Below, one piece after another: positions 11,956 through 22,187 of a stretch of DNA of 64,000 nucleotides. Made by a program: the position numbers and the translations under genes. Each line of letters opens with the position of its first letter. The stretch's first letter is position 1. The stretch is from positions 50,263,563 to 50,327,562 of the forward strand of contig CM059972.1 of assembly GCA_030490835.1 (NCBI GenBank), read 5' to 3'. The DNA comes from Annona cherimola. Its lineage: Eukaryota; Streptophyta; Magnoliopsida; Magnoliales; Annonaceae. The notes beneath the pieces were generated by a model. It saw nothing but the letters and a program-made list of their open reading frames with translations, made no database searches and was not told where the DNA came from.

Positions 11956-13758
11956 ATGGCATCCCAATCTACTTCCGTTCCCGCTTTTGCTGAAGGCCAA
12001 TCCTTTACAAGGCCACCGTTGTTTGACGGGAACAATTTTGGATATTGGAAGCTTCGTATGAAGCAACTCATCATCGCTACCGACATGGACTCTTGGATTG
12101 CTATCCAAGATGGAGTAACCTTGCCTACCGATGAAAGAGCTTCCAAATGGACCGATGAGGAAGTAAGAATTGTTAAGAGCAACGCCAAAGCTATGAACTC
12201 CTTATTTTGTGCTCTTAATGCTTCTGAATATGATAGAGTATCCTCTTGCTTGACCGCCAAAGAAATATGGGATACGCTAACCTCTATCTATGAAGGAACT
12301 TCTCAAGTTCAAGGGACGAGAAGAAATATTTTGATTGGAGAACTAGAGAATTTTAGAATGCTAGAAACAGAAAATATTTCTGAAATGTTCGCTAGATTCT
12401 CAAAAATCACTAATGCTTTAAAAGGTCTTGGAAAGGCTATTTCTAAATCTGAGCAGGTTATGAAGATCTTAAGAGCTCTACCGGAATCATGGACTCCAAA
12501 GATCACTGCAATAGAAGAAGCCAAAGACCTAAACACTTTAAAGCTTGAAGACTTAATTAGCTCACTCATGTCACATGAGCTAATTAAGAGAAGAAATGAA
12601 GATCAATATAGGGGCAAAAGAGCAATCGCCTTGAAAGCCGCACAAGTCACTAACGATACCTCCTCTTCTCGAAACGACGACGAGATTGCCCTACTCACAA
12701 AACGTTTCAGAAAATTTGTGAGAAAAGGCAAAAATTTCAGAGGTTTCAAAGAAAGAACTCCCAAAGAGAATAAGAAAGAATCGACCAAATGTTACCGATG
12801 CGGCGGTTCGGGACATATGCAAGCTCAATGTCCAACTCCCGAAGAGAGCAAGGCAAAAGAAAAAAGAAAGGATCGAGGGGACAACAAAAGATTCCAAAAA
12901 TACAAAGGTAGAGGCATGTACGTAAACGATGAGGAATCTACAACGAGTAACTCCTCAACCGACGAAAACGAGGCGGAAGAATGTGCGAGAATTTGCTGCA
13001 TGGCACAAATCGAACAAGAAGAACGAATTACCTCAACAAAATGCACAAGCGATGAAGAGGTAAGTTCCAAACTCTCCCATTCTAAATCAAGTTTTACTTC
13101 CTTTCAAGAATGCCTCAAATGTACTGAATTAGATGAGCTACAAACTGCATATGATTCATTATATGAAGAAATGAAGAAATTAGGAAGCAAGTTTACAATT
13201 AAGAAAAGACAATGTGATGCAACAATAATTGTAAATGGTAAACTTGCAGAAAGATTAGACAAATTGAAAGATGAAAATGATCTGATAAAAAAAGAGAACA
13301 AATCATTAAATGAATCATTAGCTAAGTTCTCTAATCCAGGAGAAAGCGTCAAAATGTTTTTGAATATGACCTCCCAAACACATAAAAGAGGTCTTGGGTA
13401 TCATACATTTGAGCAAGGAGAAAGTAGCAAATCAAATGTACAAATATTTGAGAAACATCAAACTAAAAATGCATCTATATACAAGCCACAAAAGAAAAAT
13501 TTTAAGTGGACTAGAAGACCAATAATGGAACCATTCCATACTTGGAGGCCTACTCCAAGATTACCTATGGCTTGTAATTTCTGCAATAAAATGGGGCACA
13601 AAACTTACAAATGTAATTTTAAGAAATTATATGACCATGGTGCAAAATTAGTTTGGGTTCCAAGAAACACAAGATTTGGGCTTTCAAAGTTAGAACAACA
13701 AAGAATGATCTATATTACTAACCCAAATGGACCCATAAAATGGGTACCAAGAAGATAA
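11956..13758 (+). CDS. gag: Sirevirus gag polyprotein (600 aa)
   Basis: The structural protein of the virus-like particle. The first ATG after the primer site begins MASQSTSV. Residues about 16-36 contain [17 protein letters not shown], the usual start of copia gag, and a helical capsid-like region follows to about residue 220. A CCHC zinc knuckle starts at C279 ([14 protein letters not shown]) and a second at C540 ([14 protein letters not shown]). Between them lie an acidic/serine stretch and, at about 390-465, a Lys/Glu/Leu-rich coiled coil. Large coiled-coil gags are typical of Sireviruses, where dynein light-chain binding has been described; that role here is inference. The stop is at 13756-13758; pol is in the next frame. 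A consensus splice donor sits inside the gene at 13060. No lesion is seen. Confidence 0.95.
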   Translation: MASQSTSVPAFAEGQSFTRPPLFDGNNFGYWKLRMKQLIIATDMDSWIAIQDGVTLPTDERASKWTDEEVRIVKSNAKAMNSLFCALNASEYDRVSSCLTAKEIWDTLTSIYEGTSQVQGTRRNILIGELENFRMLETENISEMFARFSKITNALKGLGKAISKSEQVMKILRALPESWTPKITAIEEAKDLNTLKLEDLISSLMSHELIKRRNEDQYRGKRAIALKAAQVTNDTSSSRNDDEIALLTKRFRKFVRKGKNFRGFKERTPKENKKESTKCYRCGGSGHMQAQCPTPEESKAKEKRKDRGDNKRFQKYKGRGMYVNDEESTTSNSSTDENEAEECARICCMAQIEQEERITSTKCTSDEEVSSKLSHSKSSFTSFQECLKCTELDELQTAYDSLYEEMKKLGSKFTIKKRQCDATIIVNGKLAERLDKLKDENDLIKKENKSLNESLAKFSNPGESVKMFLNMTSQTHKRGLGYHTFEQGESSKSNVQIFEKHQTKNASIYKPQKKNFKWTRRPIMEPFHTWRPTPRLPMACNFCNKMGHKTYKCNFKKLYDHGAKLVWVPRNTRFGLSKLEQQRMIYITNPNGPIKWVPRR

Positions 13759-13780
13759 GATTTATTTGCTTATTTTTCAG
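13060..13780 (+). promoter_or_regulatory. Possible intron joining gag to pol in frame
   Basis: The donor GAG|GTAAGTT lies at 13057-13066 inside gag. The acceptor tttgcttatttttcag ends at 13780, just before pol. Removing 721 bp joins residue 368 of gag to the pol frame without a frameshift, since both ends are in phase 0. The dead copy keeps GAG|GTAACC at the same codon pair (intron start 60495, minus) and a pyrimidine-rich tract ending in gcag at 57819. The alternative is a +1 ribosomal frameshift in the 20-nt overlap at 13739-13758. Not tested. Confidence 0.5.
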
Positions 13781-16700
13781 ACATGTCTTAAGGCAAAGGC
13801 AAACAATGAATGGTTTATGGATAGCGGTTGCTCAAGGCATATGACCGGTGAAAGAAGTTTGTTTCACAAACTTAAGCCTTGTAATGATGGAATGGTTGCC
13901 TTTGGCAATAATGAAAAAGGTAAAATTAAAGGTAAAGGAAATATACATAGTATTTCAAATGCATGCATGGAAGATGTTTTGTTTGTTGAAGGACTCAAAC
14001 ACAATTTAATGAGCATTAGCCAATTATATGATAAAGGGTACAAAGTTGTGTTTGAATCATCTATATGTAATGTATTTGATGGAGAGCATAACATGTATAG
14101 TGGTAAAAGACATGGAAATGTATATTTGGTTTCACTTGATGAATTGAATGGTCAATGTCTAATGGCCATTGATAATGATCCATGGGTTTGGCATAAAAGG
14201 CTTGGACATATAAACATGGGAAACATAAAAACCCTATGGAAAAAGAGTTTGGTAGAAGGATTACCAAGATTGAAATATGACAAAGACAAGATTTGCAAGG
14301 CATGTCAATTATCAAAACAACCCAAGATGCCTTTCTCTACCAAAAAGGAAATTTCCACCACTAAGCCACTTGAATTGCTACATATGGATCTATACGGGTC
14401 ATCCGACATTCTAACCATTGGTGGAAAGAAATATGTATTTGTCATAGTTGATGATTTTTCAAGATTCACATGGATAATTCTCTTAGCTAGTAAAGATGAA
14501 GCCTTCTCTATGTTTGCAACTTTTGTAAATCTGGTGCAAAATGAAAAACAAAGTACTATTGTGACCATAAGAAGCGATCATGGTGGCGAATTCGAAAACA
14601 AACGATTCATGGAATTTTGCAATGAAAAAGGAATTCACCACACATTTTCTGCACCAAGAACTCCACAACAAAATGGAGTAGTAGAAAGGAAAAATAGAAC
14701 TATACAAGAGATGGCTAGAACTATGCTAAATGAGAGCAATCTATCCAAGAAATTTTGGGGTGAAGCTGTAAGTACAGCTTGTCATGTATTGAACCGTGTC
14801 ACCATTCGAGCAATCTTGAAAAAGACCCCATATGAACTATGGAAAGGAAGAAAACCAAATATTTCTTATTTTCATGCTTTTGGATGTACATGTTATGTTT
14901 TGAACAATGAAAAAACTAACTTGGGAAAGTTAGATGCTAAAAGCGATGAGGCTATATTCCTTGGTTATTCATCAAATAGCAAAGCATATAGAGTATTCAA
15001 CAAACGAAACCAAGTTGTAGAAGAATCCATACATGTTGTATTTGATGAATTTAACCAAACTCCGAGAAAGGAGGATGAACTAAGTGATGCAGATGAGACG
15101 AAAGGCAAAGAACAATCAAAGGAACTAGAGCTCAAGTCTGAAAAACTCATAGAGGAAGAGGTAAGTGAAGGTAATGAATCTTACAAACCTCCAACTGATT
15201 TAAAGTTCAAAAATGCCCATCCAATTGAGCAGGTTATTGGAAATATATATGAAGGAGTGAAGACTAGAAGATCAAAACAAAACGTTTATGGTCAATATGC
15301 CTTCGTATCAAAAATTGAACCAAATACCATTGAACAAGCTCTAAATGATGAAAACTGGACTATAGCAATGCAAGAAGAGCTAAACCAATTTGAAAGGAAC
15401 AATGTATGGCAATTAGTTCCTAGACCAGAAAATCATACTGTCATTGGTACCAAATGGGTATTTAGGAACAAATTGGATGAAAGTGGACTTGTAATTAGAA
15501 ACAAGACACGATTAGTAGCCAAAGGGTACTCCCAAGAAGAAGGAATTGATTTTGAAGAATCATATGCACCCGTGGCTAGATTAGAAGCCATACGTATCTT
15601 ATTAGCATTCGCTTCACATATGAATTTCAAATTGTTCCAAATGGATGTGAAGAGTGCATTTTTGAATGGCTATTTGAATGAAGAAGTATATGTTGAACAA
15701 CCCCCTGGTTTTGAAGATAAGGATCAATCAAAATATGTGTATAAATTGACCAAAGCACTATATGGATTAAAACAAGCTCCAAGAGCTTGGTATGAAAGGT
15801 TGAACAAATTCTTGATTGATCATGAATTTCAAAGAGGGAAAGTAGACACTACTTTGTTCATCAAATATAAAAATAGCAGTATTTTAATTGTACAAATTTA
15901 TGTAGATGACATAATCTTCGGTGCTACTGATGAAAATCTATGCCAAGAATTTTCTAAGATTATGCAGAATGAATTCGAAATGAGCATGATGGGAGAATTA
16001 AATTTCTTCCTTGGACTACAAATCAAGCAACAAAGTGAAGGAATATTTCTGAACCAGTCCAAGTATGTCAAAGAGATGCTCAAGAAATTTGGAATGCAGA
16101 ATAGCAAAGGGGCAAACACTCCAATGAGCTCAACAATCAAAATCGACACGGATGAAAACGGTAAAAGTATCGATCAAAAGCTTTATAGGAGCATGATAGG
16201 AACTTTGCTTTATTTAACTGCTTCTAGACCCGATATCTTATTTAGTGTTTGTATGTGCTCTAGATTTCAAGCATGTCCCAAAGAATCACATCTACTTGCT
16301 GTAAAAAGAATTTTTAAATATTTGATAAAAACTACAAACCTTGGACTATGGTATCCAAAGGGGTCAACCTTTGATCTAATCGGCTATTCGGATGCAGATT
16401 TTGCCGGATACAAAGTAGATAGAAAGAGTACTAGTGGAACTTGTCAATTTCTTGGACATATGTTGGTTTCATGGTATTCAAGAAAACAAACAAGTGTTGC
16501 TCTATCTACTGCGGAAGCCGAATACATAGCCGCCGGTAGTTGTTGTGCCCAACTACTTTGGATGAAACAACAATTAAAGGATTATGGTATTGAATATGTT
16601 GATATTCCAATTAGATGTGATAATACAAGTGCAATATGTTTAACTAAAAATCCTATACTGCATTCAAGAACTAAACATATTGATGTAAGACACCATTTTA

Positions 16701-16843
16701 TTAGAGAACATGTTGAAAATCATGATGTGTGCTTAGAATATGTGAAAACAGAAGACCAAATTGCTGATATCTTTACCAAACCTCTAGCCAAAGATTCATT
16801 TTATAAGATTAGGAATGATATGGGAATGATAGAGCTTAACTAG
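13766..16843 (+). CDS. pol: Sirevirus pol polyprotein (1,025 aa)
   Basis: Copia-order pol. The aspartic protease has [12 protein letters not shown] (catalytic D19 by this numbering). Integrase has an HHCC zinc domain (HKRLGHIN ... CKACQLSK, about 142-185) and a D,D-35-E core ([21 protein letters not shown]) with exactly 35 residues between the second D and the E. Reverse transcriptase runs from about 560, with [12 protein letters not shown] and YVDD at 712-715. RNase H has [18 protein letters not shown] and RCDNTSA. The product copies element RNA into DNA and inserts it. The frame is open from 13739, but there is no ATG at its start (13766 is TTG), so pol must be made by frameshift or splicing from gag. 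No stop or frameshift breaks it. Confidence 0.95.
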   Translation: MLIFQTCLKAKANNEWFMDSGCSRHMTGERSLFHKLKPCNDGMVAFGNNEKGKIKGKGNIHSISNACMEDVLFVEGLKHNLMSISQLYDKGYKVVFESSICNVFDGEHNMYSGKRHGNVYLVSLDELNGQCLMAIDNDPWVWHKRLGHINMGNIKTLWKKSLVEGLPRLKYDKDKICKACQLSKQPKMPFSTKKEISTTKPLELLHMDLYGSSDILTIGGKKYVFVIVDDFSRFTWIILLASKDEAFSMFATFVNLVQNEKQSTIVTIRSDHGGEFENKRFMEFCNEKGIHHTFSAPRTPQQNGVVERKNRTIQEMARTMLNESNLSKKFWGEAVSTACHVLNRVTIRAILKKTPYELWKGRKPNISYFHAFGCTCYVLNNEKTNLGKLDAKSDEAIFLGYSSNSKAYRVFNKRNQVVEESIHVVFDEFNQTPRKEDELSDADETKGKEQSKELELKSEKLIEEEVSEGNESYKPPTDLKFKNAHPIEQVIGNIYEGVKTRRSKQNVYGQYAFVSKIEPNTIEQALNDENWTIAMQEELNQFERNNVWQLVPRPENHTVIGTKWVFRNKLDESGLVIRNKTRLVAKGYSQEEGIDFEESYAPVARLEAIRILLAFASHMNFKLFQMDVKSAFLNGYLNEEVYVEQPPGFEDKDQSKYVYKLTKALYGLKQAPRAWYERLNKFLIDHEFQRGKVDTTLFIKYKNSSILIVQIYVDDIIFGATDENLCQEFSKIMQNEFEMSMMGELNFFLGLQIKQQSEGIFLNQSKYVKEMLKKFGMQNSKGANTPMSSTIKIDTDENGKSIDQKLYRSMIGTLLYLTASRPDILFSVCMCSRFQACPKESHLLAVKRIFKYLIKTTNLGLWYPKGSTFDLIGYSDADFAGYKVDRKSTSGTCQFLGHMLVSWYSRKQTSVALSTAEAEYIAAGSCCAQLLWMKQQLKDYGIEYVDIPIRCDNTSAICLTKNPILHSRTKHIDVRHHFIREHVENHDVCLEYVKTEDQIADIFTKPLAKDSFYKIRNDMGMIELN

Positions 16844-17039
16844 GAAAAATACATAAGAAAATTAAATTTGAAAATGTCAAGTCGATGAGTCAAGTCGACT
16901 CCAGGGACGCCAGGTCGACTCCGCTTCAGAAGCGAAGTCGACTCCACTAGGGTCGAAGTCGACTCCGCCCCAGGCGAAGTCGACTCCAGAAGGACCGAAG
17001 TCGACTTCGCCTAGGGCAAGTCGACTCCGCGCGCGACGT
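16844..17039 (+). repeat. Internal GTCGAC array upstream of the third ORF
   Basis: GTCGAC cores start at 16894, 16914, 16937, 16958, 16979, 17000 and 17020, with spacings of 20, 23, 21, 21, 21 and 20 bp, close to two turns of the helix. They are the LTR palindrome core in a different, tighter arrangement and begin about 50 bp after the pol stop. The dead copy keeps a matching array at 48626-48728. Confidence 0.88.
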
Positions 17040-17415
17040 TTCGCATTCGGCCGACTTCTCTTCCTTTTTCTTCTCTTCTCTTTCTTTTCTTCCTCATTTC
17101 TTTCCGGCTTCCCTGCTTCTTCCTTATCTCTCTCTTCTCCGGCTATTTCCATCTCTCCGGCATTCTCTCATTTCTTCTCCCAACTCTCTCAATCCGTCTC
17201 CTCCATCTCAGTTCTATCTCTCTCCCTCAACTACTCTCTCATTTCTCCTCCCATTCTCAAAATCTCTCAAGTTCTTTCAAGTCCCATTCTCAAAGTTCCA
17301 TTCTCAAAATCCATCTCATCATTCTCTTTCTCTCTAACTCTTCTTTTCAACTCTCTCAAGTCCTCTCTCAATCTAAGTTCATTTTTCTATTCCAAACTCC
17401 AAAACTCCCATCTCA
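17040..17415 (+). promoter_or_regulatory. Pyrimidine-rich leader of the third ORF
   Basis: About 350 bases dominated by C and T (many tctctc and ttctc runs), ending at the ATG at 17416. No ORF. The minus-strand copy has the same kind of stretch at about 48195-48560. TATA-less, CT-rich leaders are common in plant 5' untranslated regions, so this may be the leader of a separate or spliced mRNA for the third ORF. I see no TATA box. Function is inferred from position only. Confidence 0.5.
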
Positions 17416-19004
17416 ATGGCCCCGAGGAAAGCCGTCTCCAAACCATCAAAAAGGCCTGTGCCTAGACCTCCCACATCTCACACTGAGGAAGAAGTCCCTA
17501 GGAGAGCTAGGACACCTGCAAAACGGGTTCGAGAAGAACCCTCAACTTCTACGGGTAGAAGGGTTCGGTTCCAAGCTTCTACTCACACATCGGAACAAGC
17601 TACAAGGTCGGAAAGCCAACCTCATGCCCAAGCTTCACAGAGCACACACTCCGGAGCAAGCAGAAGGGGTACTGCGGCAACGGGCAAAACTCAAGTTTTG
17701 AAGATGCCCACTACATACTTCAGAACCAAAATCAATCACGGCCGGTTCTACAAGAACTTCTATGAACGAAAGGTATTCATACCGAAAATCATAGATTTCA
17801 AATTTTTGAAAGATTATGGGTCCGACATAGAAGACCTATTAGATTTTCAAGGATGGACCAAATTGCTCAAGGAGGATGACAAGGTCTATCCAGATCTTAC
17901 CAGAATATTTTACTATGAATGGGATAAGAAAATTTTGGCACACATGTCAAAGAAGTAGATATAGATTTTGGAATCGGGTTAAATCCAAGCCAGACCAGAG
18001 CAATGAGTCATTTAGGACAGATACTTGGAGTCCCTTACATCGAAGAGCCTTTTTCGGAAGATCTTACCATGGATCAGATATATAATCAGCTCACCCGGAG
18101 TAACAAGTATCACCCGGGGATCAAGTTTCTTCGATACATGGATTTGTCACCCAGACTTCGGGTACTAAGGCTTCTCATTGCCCACTGCATCTACCCCAAA
18201 GGTGGTGGTAGAAATCAGTTAAACCCACAAGAAGCTGGGATCTTATGGAAGGTAGTAAACAAAGTCAAAGTGAGTCTACCTAAATTTTTTCTAGAAGCCT
18301 TGGCAAGTCGAAAGGATAATCCAAGGGGCGTCCTTCCTTACGGCACTTGGATCACAAAGATCCTTAAACATTTTGGGGTGGACATTGAAGGCGAGCCGTA
18401 TGAGGTGCTCAAGTCCACAAATGCAATCAACAAGGCACTAATTCAGAGGATGAAAATCAATGTACTTGAACTCCGGCCCGATGCTCCAGAAGAAGAGCAT
18501 CAAGAGGACCAAGCACAAGCTGAGGGGGAGCAACCTCCCGAGGCACCGGCTGCTCCAGAAGAGCCACCATCACCTCAATCCCACGGCTCCTACTCCCCAC
18601 AAGGATCCGTTGCACGAGAACCGGTACCTCCAACCTCTTCTGAGGAGGTCACCCTAAGGGATCTCAAAGATGAAATCATTGCCATAAGGGCAGAAATGGG
18701 CTATCAAGAAAACCGGATGACAAGTCTTGTCACCGGTGTCCTTAATGCGCTTGAAGATATGCATTCCCGACAAGATAGAATCGAGCGGGAAATGCGAAAA
18801 ATCTGCTATCATCTTGCCTCAGGCCATCATAAGAAGAGACCCATGCCTGAACTCGATCCCTACGAGTCGGGTTCAGTTCATAGAGAGGCAACTCCCGATC
18901 ACGCTTCTCTTGTTTACTCCTCGGCCCATCATTGTCCCATCAAACCTATTCCATATCTGATCTCTCAATTTCAATTCATCAAATCATTATTTTTGCTTGA
19001 TTGA
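17416..19004 (+). CDS. Third Sirevirus ORF, 'putative plant transposon protein' family, one frameshift
   Basis: The position is that of an envelope-like gene, between pol and the 3' LTR. The first part (17416-17958, 180 aa) starts with a basic, proline-rich tail (MAPRKAVSKPSKRPVPRP) and then a block with RFYKNFYERKVFIPKI, FQGWTKLL and YPDLTRIFYYEW. The frame then shifts by one base around 17900-17950. The second part (first ATG at 18003, open upstream in this frame) has DLSPRLRVLRLLIAHCIYP, LPYGTWITKIL and a Pro/Glu-rich linker, and ends in a charged coiled coil (about 18650-18830). The relative at 34354-48179 (minus) shows that the two halves belong to one protein. No signal peptide or clear membrane segment is visible, so a true envelope role is doubtful. 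Function unknown. Confidence 0.75.
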
Positions 19005-19019
19005 CAAAAAGGGGGAGAT
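19004..19019 (+). other. Internal polypurine tract
   Basis: ACAAAAAGGGGGAGAT, overlapping the stop of the third ORF. It repeats the terminal polypurine tract at 19425-19438 almost exactly, about 420 bp upstream. Repeated polypurine tracts are known in Sireviruses and may prime additional plus strands. Confidence 0.75.
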
Positions 19020-19424
19020 AAAATAAATAGAATAGGAATTGAGTTGAAAGTTTTTTTTTTAAGTTTTGGGTTGGGTACATTGTATTTAAGGTTTCATTTA
19101 TGCTTTAATTTTTGTTCTCTGTAATGAAACTTCATATATATATATGAAAAGATGTTTTATTGGTTTTTGATTGATATGATTGATATATTTGATAAGTGAT
19201 TGCAATTTTTATAAATACAAAGTATTCTTAATGATTAATACTCAATATATGGCTTGAAAGGTATTCAAGCATACTCTATGCCAAAATGACTAATGTTCTG
19301 AAAATATTCTCATTTAAACTCAAAACTCTAAATTATATGTTCAAGGAATATGCTCTGTTTTCTCAAATGAACATGTTTGAATTTTTTGAAAGGTATCAAC
19401 TCAAATGAAGTTTTGTCAATCATC
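19020..19424 (+). other. AT-rich 3' untranslated stretch of the Sirevirus
   Basis: No gene. AT-rich, with runs of t and a short ta run at 19135-19145. It separates the two polypurine tracts. Confidence 0.7.
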
Positions 19425-19438
19425 AAAAAGGGGGAGAT
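19425..19438 (+). other. Polypurine tract
   Basis: AAAAAGGGGGAGAT directly before TGTTGG of the 3' LTR. It primes plus-strand DNA synthesis. Confidence 0.92.
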
Positions 19439-21294
19439 TGTTGGAAACAATGTTCAAAATAAAACAAATTGACCAAGGATTGAGTTTTGATGATTAACAA
19501 GAACTAATTTGGGTATATATATATATGACTAATATGTTTGCCAAGTGTTTAAGGAAAGCAGAGAAGTCAAGTCGATCTTCGAGTCGACTTGAACTTCGAC
19601 TTGGGAGTGAAGTCGATAGTGAAGTCGACTCCACTAACGACTTCAAACAAGCCAAAACTGGACAAAGTTGAAAAAGGAATTCTGACGAGTGAAGTCGCAG
19701 GCCAAGTCGACTCCACATGCGACTTGGGTAGTCAAGTCGCATACGAAGTCGACTCCAGCATCGACTTCAAAGTGCACAAAAATGTCCAGCGTTGAAATCT
19801 GGCTCCCGAAGATGACGAAGTCGCAGACGAAGTCGACTCCAAATGCGACTTGGGCGAAGTCGCAAACCAGGTCGACTCCAACTTCGACTTGAGAAGTTTT
19901 GAAGTCCAAGATGAAGATTCAAGCATATCCAAGACATCCATTTGAAGTTTCTCACATACAAATGAGCTTTAAAGACTATTCTTAAAGTGACTTAAGATCA
20001 AAGCAAGAATCCAAGTTCAAGTTCAAATCAAGTCTATCAAGCTCAAAACAAAATCTTCAAGATAGCTTCCAAATGGAGTAATACCCAAGTCATGAAGATC
20101 AAGTGAGTCCAAAACAAAGCAAGGAACACACATATTTTGTGTAAGGACTCAAAGCTTTCAAATAGTTTGCAAGATTCAAGACATTTCAGGAGTATCCAGG
20201 CCAAGCTCTTCATCGAATCACAAGAACTACAAACATAAAGGCCACTCAACATTCATGAAGACTAAAGGGAGAAATCTAAAGCAAACTAAGTAAGGATCAA
20301 GGCGTTTCTGCAATAGATCAAGCCAAGTCGCAACCCAAGTCGACTTCAGGATCGACTTGAGTTGAAGTCTGAAAGCCAAGTTGACCCAAGTCTCAGACTT
20401 GAGTTTCTGAAGAACCCAAGTCGCAGGCCAAGTCGACTTCATCTTAGACTTGGAGAATAACGGTCAAATTTTTGAACGTTGGAGTTCATTTATTGCACGC
20501 CAACCACTCCTACAACGTTCCAATCTTCCTCATTCTATAAAAAGACATTCAAATGAACGTGAGAAAAAAATATACTCACTACTCTAAGGATCATAGAGAG
20601 AAAAGAAGTGCAAGAAAGACTTTCAAATCCCTTTTCTCCATATTTGAGTGTTTCAAAGGAAGAAAGAGCTTCAAACTGCAAGTTGCTTCAACGATCATCA
20701 TCCCAGCTGTCTTTGATTTCTTTCTCGAGCTCAATCTGTCTACACAAATCTGTAAAGTGTAGTTCTTGCTTATTTTTATTGTTTTGTTGTACTACACTTG
20801 ATTTAGCTTGGATAGCTAAGATCAAGTGTATGCAAAGTAGGGTGTGATTGGAGTGAGACTCATCACCTACTTGTGCAAGTGATTGTATATGCCCCCTAGC
20901 GCTTTGAATCTAGAAGAGAGCAAGTGGCTCTAGTTGTATATGCCCCCTAGAGCTTTGAATCTAGAAGAGAGGAAGTGGCTCTAGTTGTGTATGCCCCCTA
21001 GAGCTTTGAATCTAGAAGAGAGCGGTGACTCTAAGTGTATTCTTGGAATACATAGTGGAACCCAAGTCACAACGGAGTGTGAGCTTGGAAGAGTGGAGTA
21101 GGGAAGGTTTGCCCGAACCACTATAAATCTTGTGTTCTACTTATTTTTACTGCTTTATCTTATTTGCTCTCCATTCGCTTAAAAAGGGGATTAACTTTTT
21201 CAAGGGGTTAAGATTTTTGATTTACCAAAAGAAATTTTAAAGAACCCAATTCACCCCTCCCCTCTTGGGTTTAGCCATCAACTCGGGACCAACA
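19439..21294 (+). repeat. 3' LTR of the Sirevirus (1,856 bp)
   Basis: TGTTGG...CCAACA, followed by the duplicated caatg. Compared with the 5' LTR it is 43 bp shorter: two bases in the ta run near 19520 and 41 bp that equal one palindrome repeat in the second cluster. The six-unit array lies at 19569-19890, the remaining second-cluster units near 20326-20359 and at 20418-20451, TATA at 20536, and the 51-bp tandem repeat from about 20884. Confidence 0.95.
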
Positions 21295-21299
21295 CAATG

Positions 21300-22187
21300 G
21301 ATCATGATATCAAGCTTTTATTTGAAAAATCACATGGATATAAGATTGTGTTGATTTTATGAAATCATGATAGCATAACGATGCGAATACAAACGAGTGT
21401 GCACAGGAATCACATACTAGGCCCATGGTGACCGAGACGGTTGCATACCAATGCCAACCTCTACCTGTGGCCAAGTCGTTAAGGGAAGGCAGGAGGTCGA
21501 CGGCGCCCTCCCTGAAATGGGAGCAGGATCATGGACAACCGCCTAGCTAGTGGTGTAGTCACATGAATGGTTTCTTTCCTATGGAAGGATGATCACTTGG
21601 TAAGTTTCACCTAACAGAGGGTTAGAAACGTATATGTATATCATTTGTTCAAAAAAAAACCCAAAATGGGGACAGGAGAATATGTTTTGGACATGATGAT
21701 GTCCACATGAAGTAATATTTATTTAATGATATTTCATGACATAACAATGTCCACGGAAAACAATGTTTACTCATTTATTTCAGGACACTTTTTATATATA
21801 CATATGCGTTGTATTGAAAAGGATTTATACGGAATTGTTTCAGAACATATAATTGTCTTTATATAATAAGGTTTATATGCAAATGATTTAGGACATAAGA
21901 TTGTCCTCATGAATATAGGTTTATATGAAAATAATTTAAGACATACATTTGTCCTCTTATAAAAAGCTTATATGAATGATTGACAGGAATGATTTTCAAG
22001 AAATGATTTATATGAATAGTTGTCATGAATAATTTAAATGAAAGATTTTATGAAGGATTTAAATGCAAAGTGTTATGCAGGGTTTAAATGAAAGGTTTTT
22101 ATGAAAGATTTCTTCCTGTTGGTGGTTGATTCTTGATAAGTGTCTTCTACCAAACAGTGCATTTATATGAAAATGTAAAATGCTTGC
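21300..22187 (+). mobile_element. Giant-LTR remnant right of the Sirevirus
   Basis: Continues 9591-10008 across the Sirevirus. It has the GC-rich block found in other giant LTRs (about 21468-21535, with ggcgccctccctg and gggagcagg) and a series of GGACAT/ATGTCC palindromes (21689-21955). From 22018 it matches 1256 onward. It is cut at 22187 by the start of another giant LTR. No coding sequence. Confidence 0.65.
21689..21955 (+). repeat. Short palindrome series, GGACAT/ATGTCC type
   Basis: GGACATGATGATGTCC at 21689-21704 (6-bp arms), GACAT-AACA-AATGTC at 21738-21751, AGGACA-TAAGAT-TGTCCT at 21890-21907, and weaker units near 21841-21858 and 21938-21955. It is the same type as the array at 54068-54530, but more decayed. 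Confidence 0.7.

Larger units (their letters stand above)
10009..21294 (+). mobile_element. Complete young Sirevirus (Ty1/copia), 11.3 kb
   Basis: The target duplication caatg is at 10004-10008 and 21295-21299. LTRs are 10009-11907 and 19439-21294, both TGTTGG...CCAACA. By eye they differ by about five substitutions, a 2-bp change in a TA run and one 41-bp deletion, so the insertion is recent. Order inside: initiator-Met primer site, gag, pol (protease, integrase, reverse transcriptase, RNase H, so copia order), a pyrimidine-rich leader, a third ORF, two polypurine tracts. Long LTRs, a large coiled-coil gag, the pol C-terminus, the extra ORF and repeated polypurine tracts all fit the Sirevirus lineage. 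Gag and pol are open, so the element may still be active; the third ORF has one frameshift. Confidence 0.93.

Noticed and set aside
17416..19004. True envelope glycoprotein
   Set aside because: No signal peptide, transmembrane helix or cysteine-rich ectodomain. The basic N-terminus and coiled coil point elsewhere, so only the position is envelope-like.
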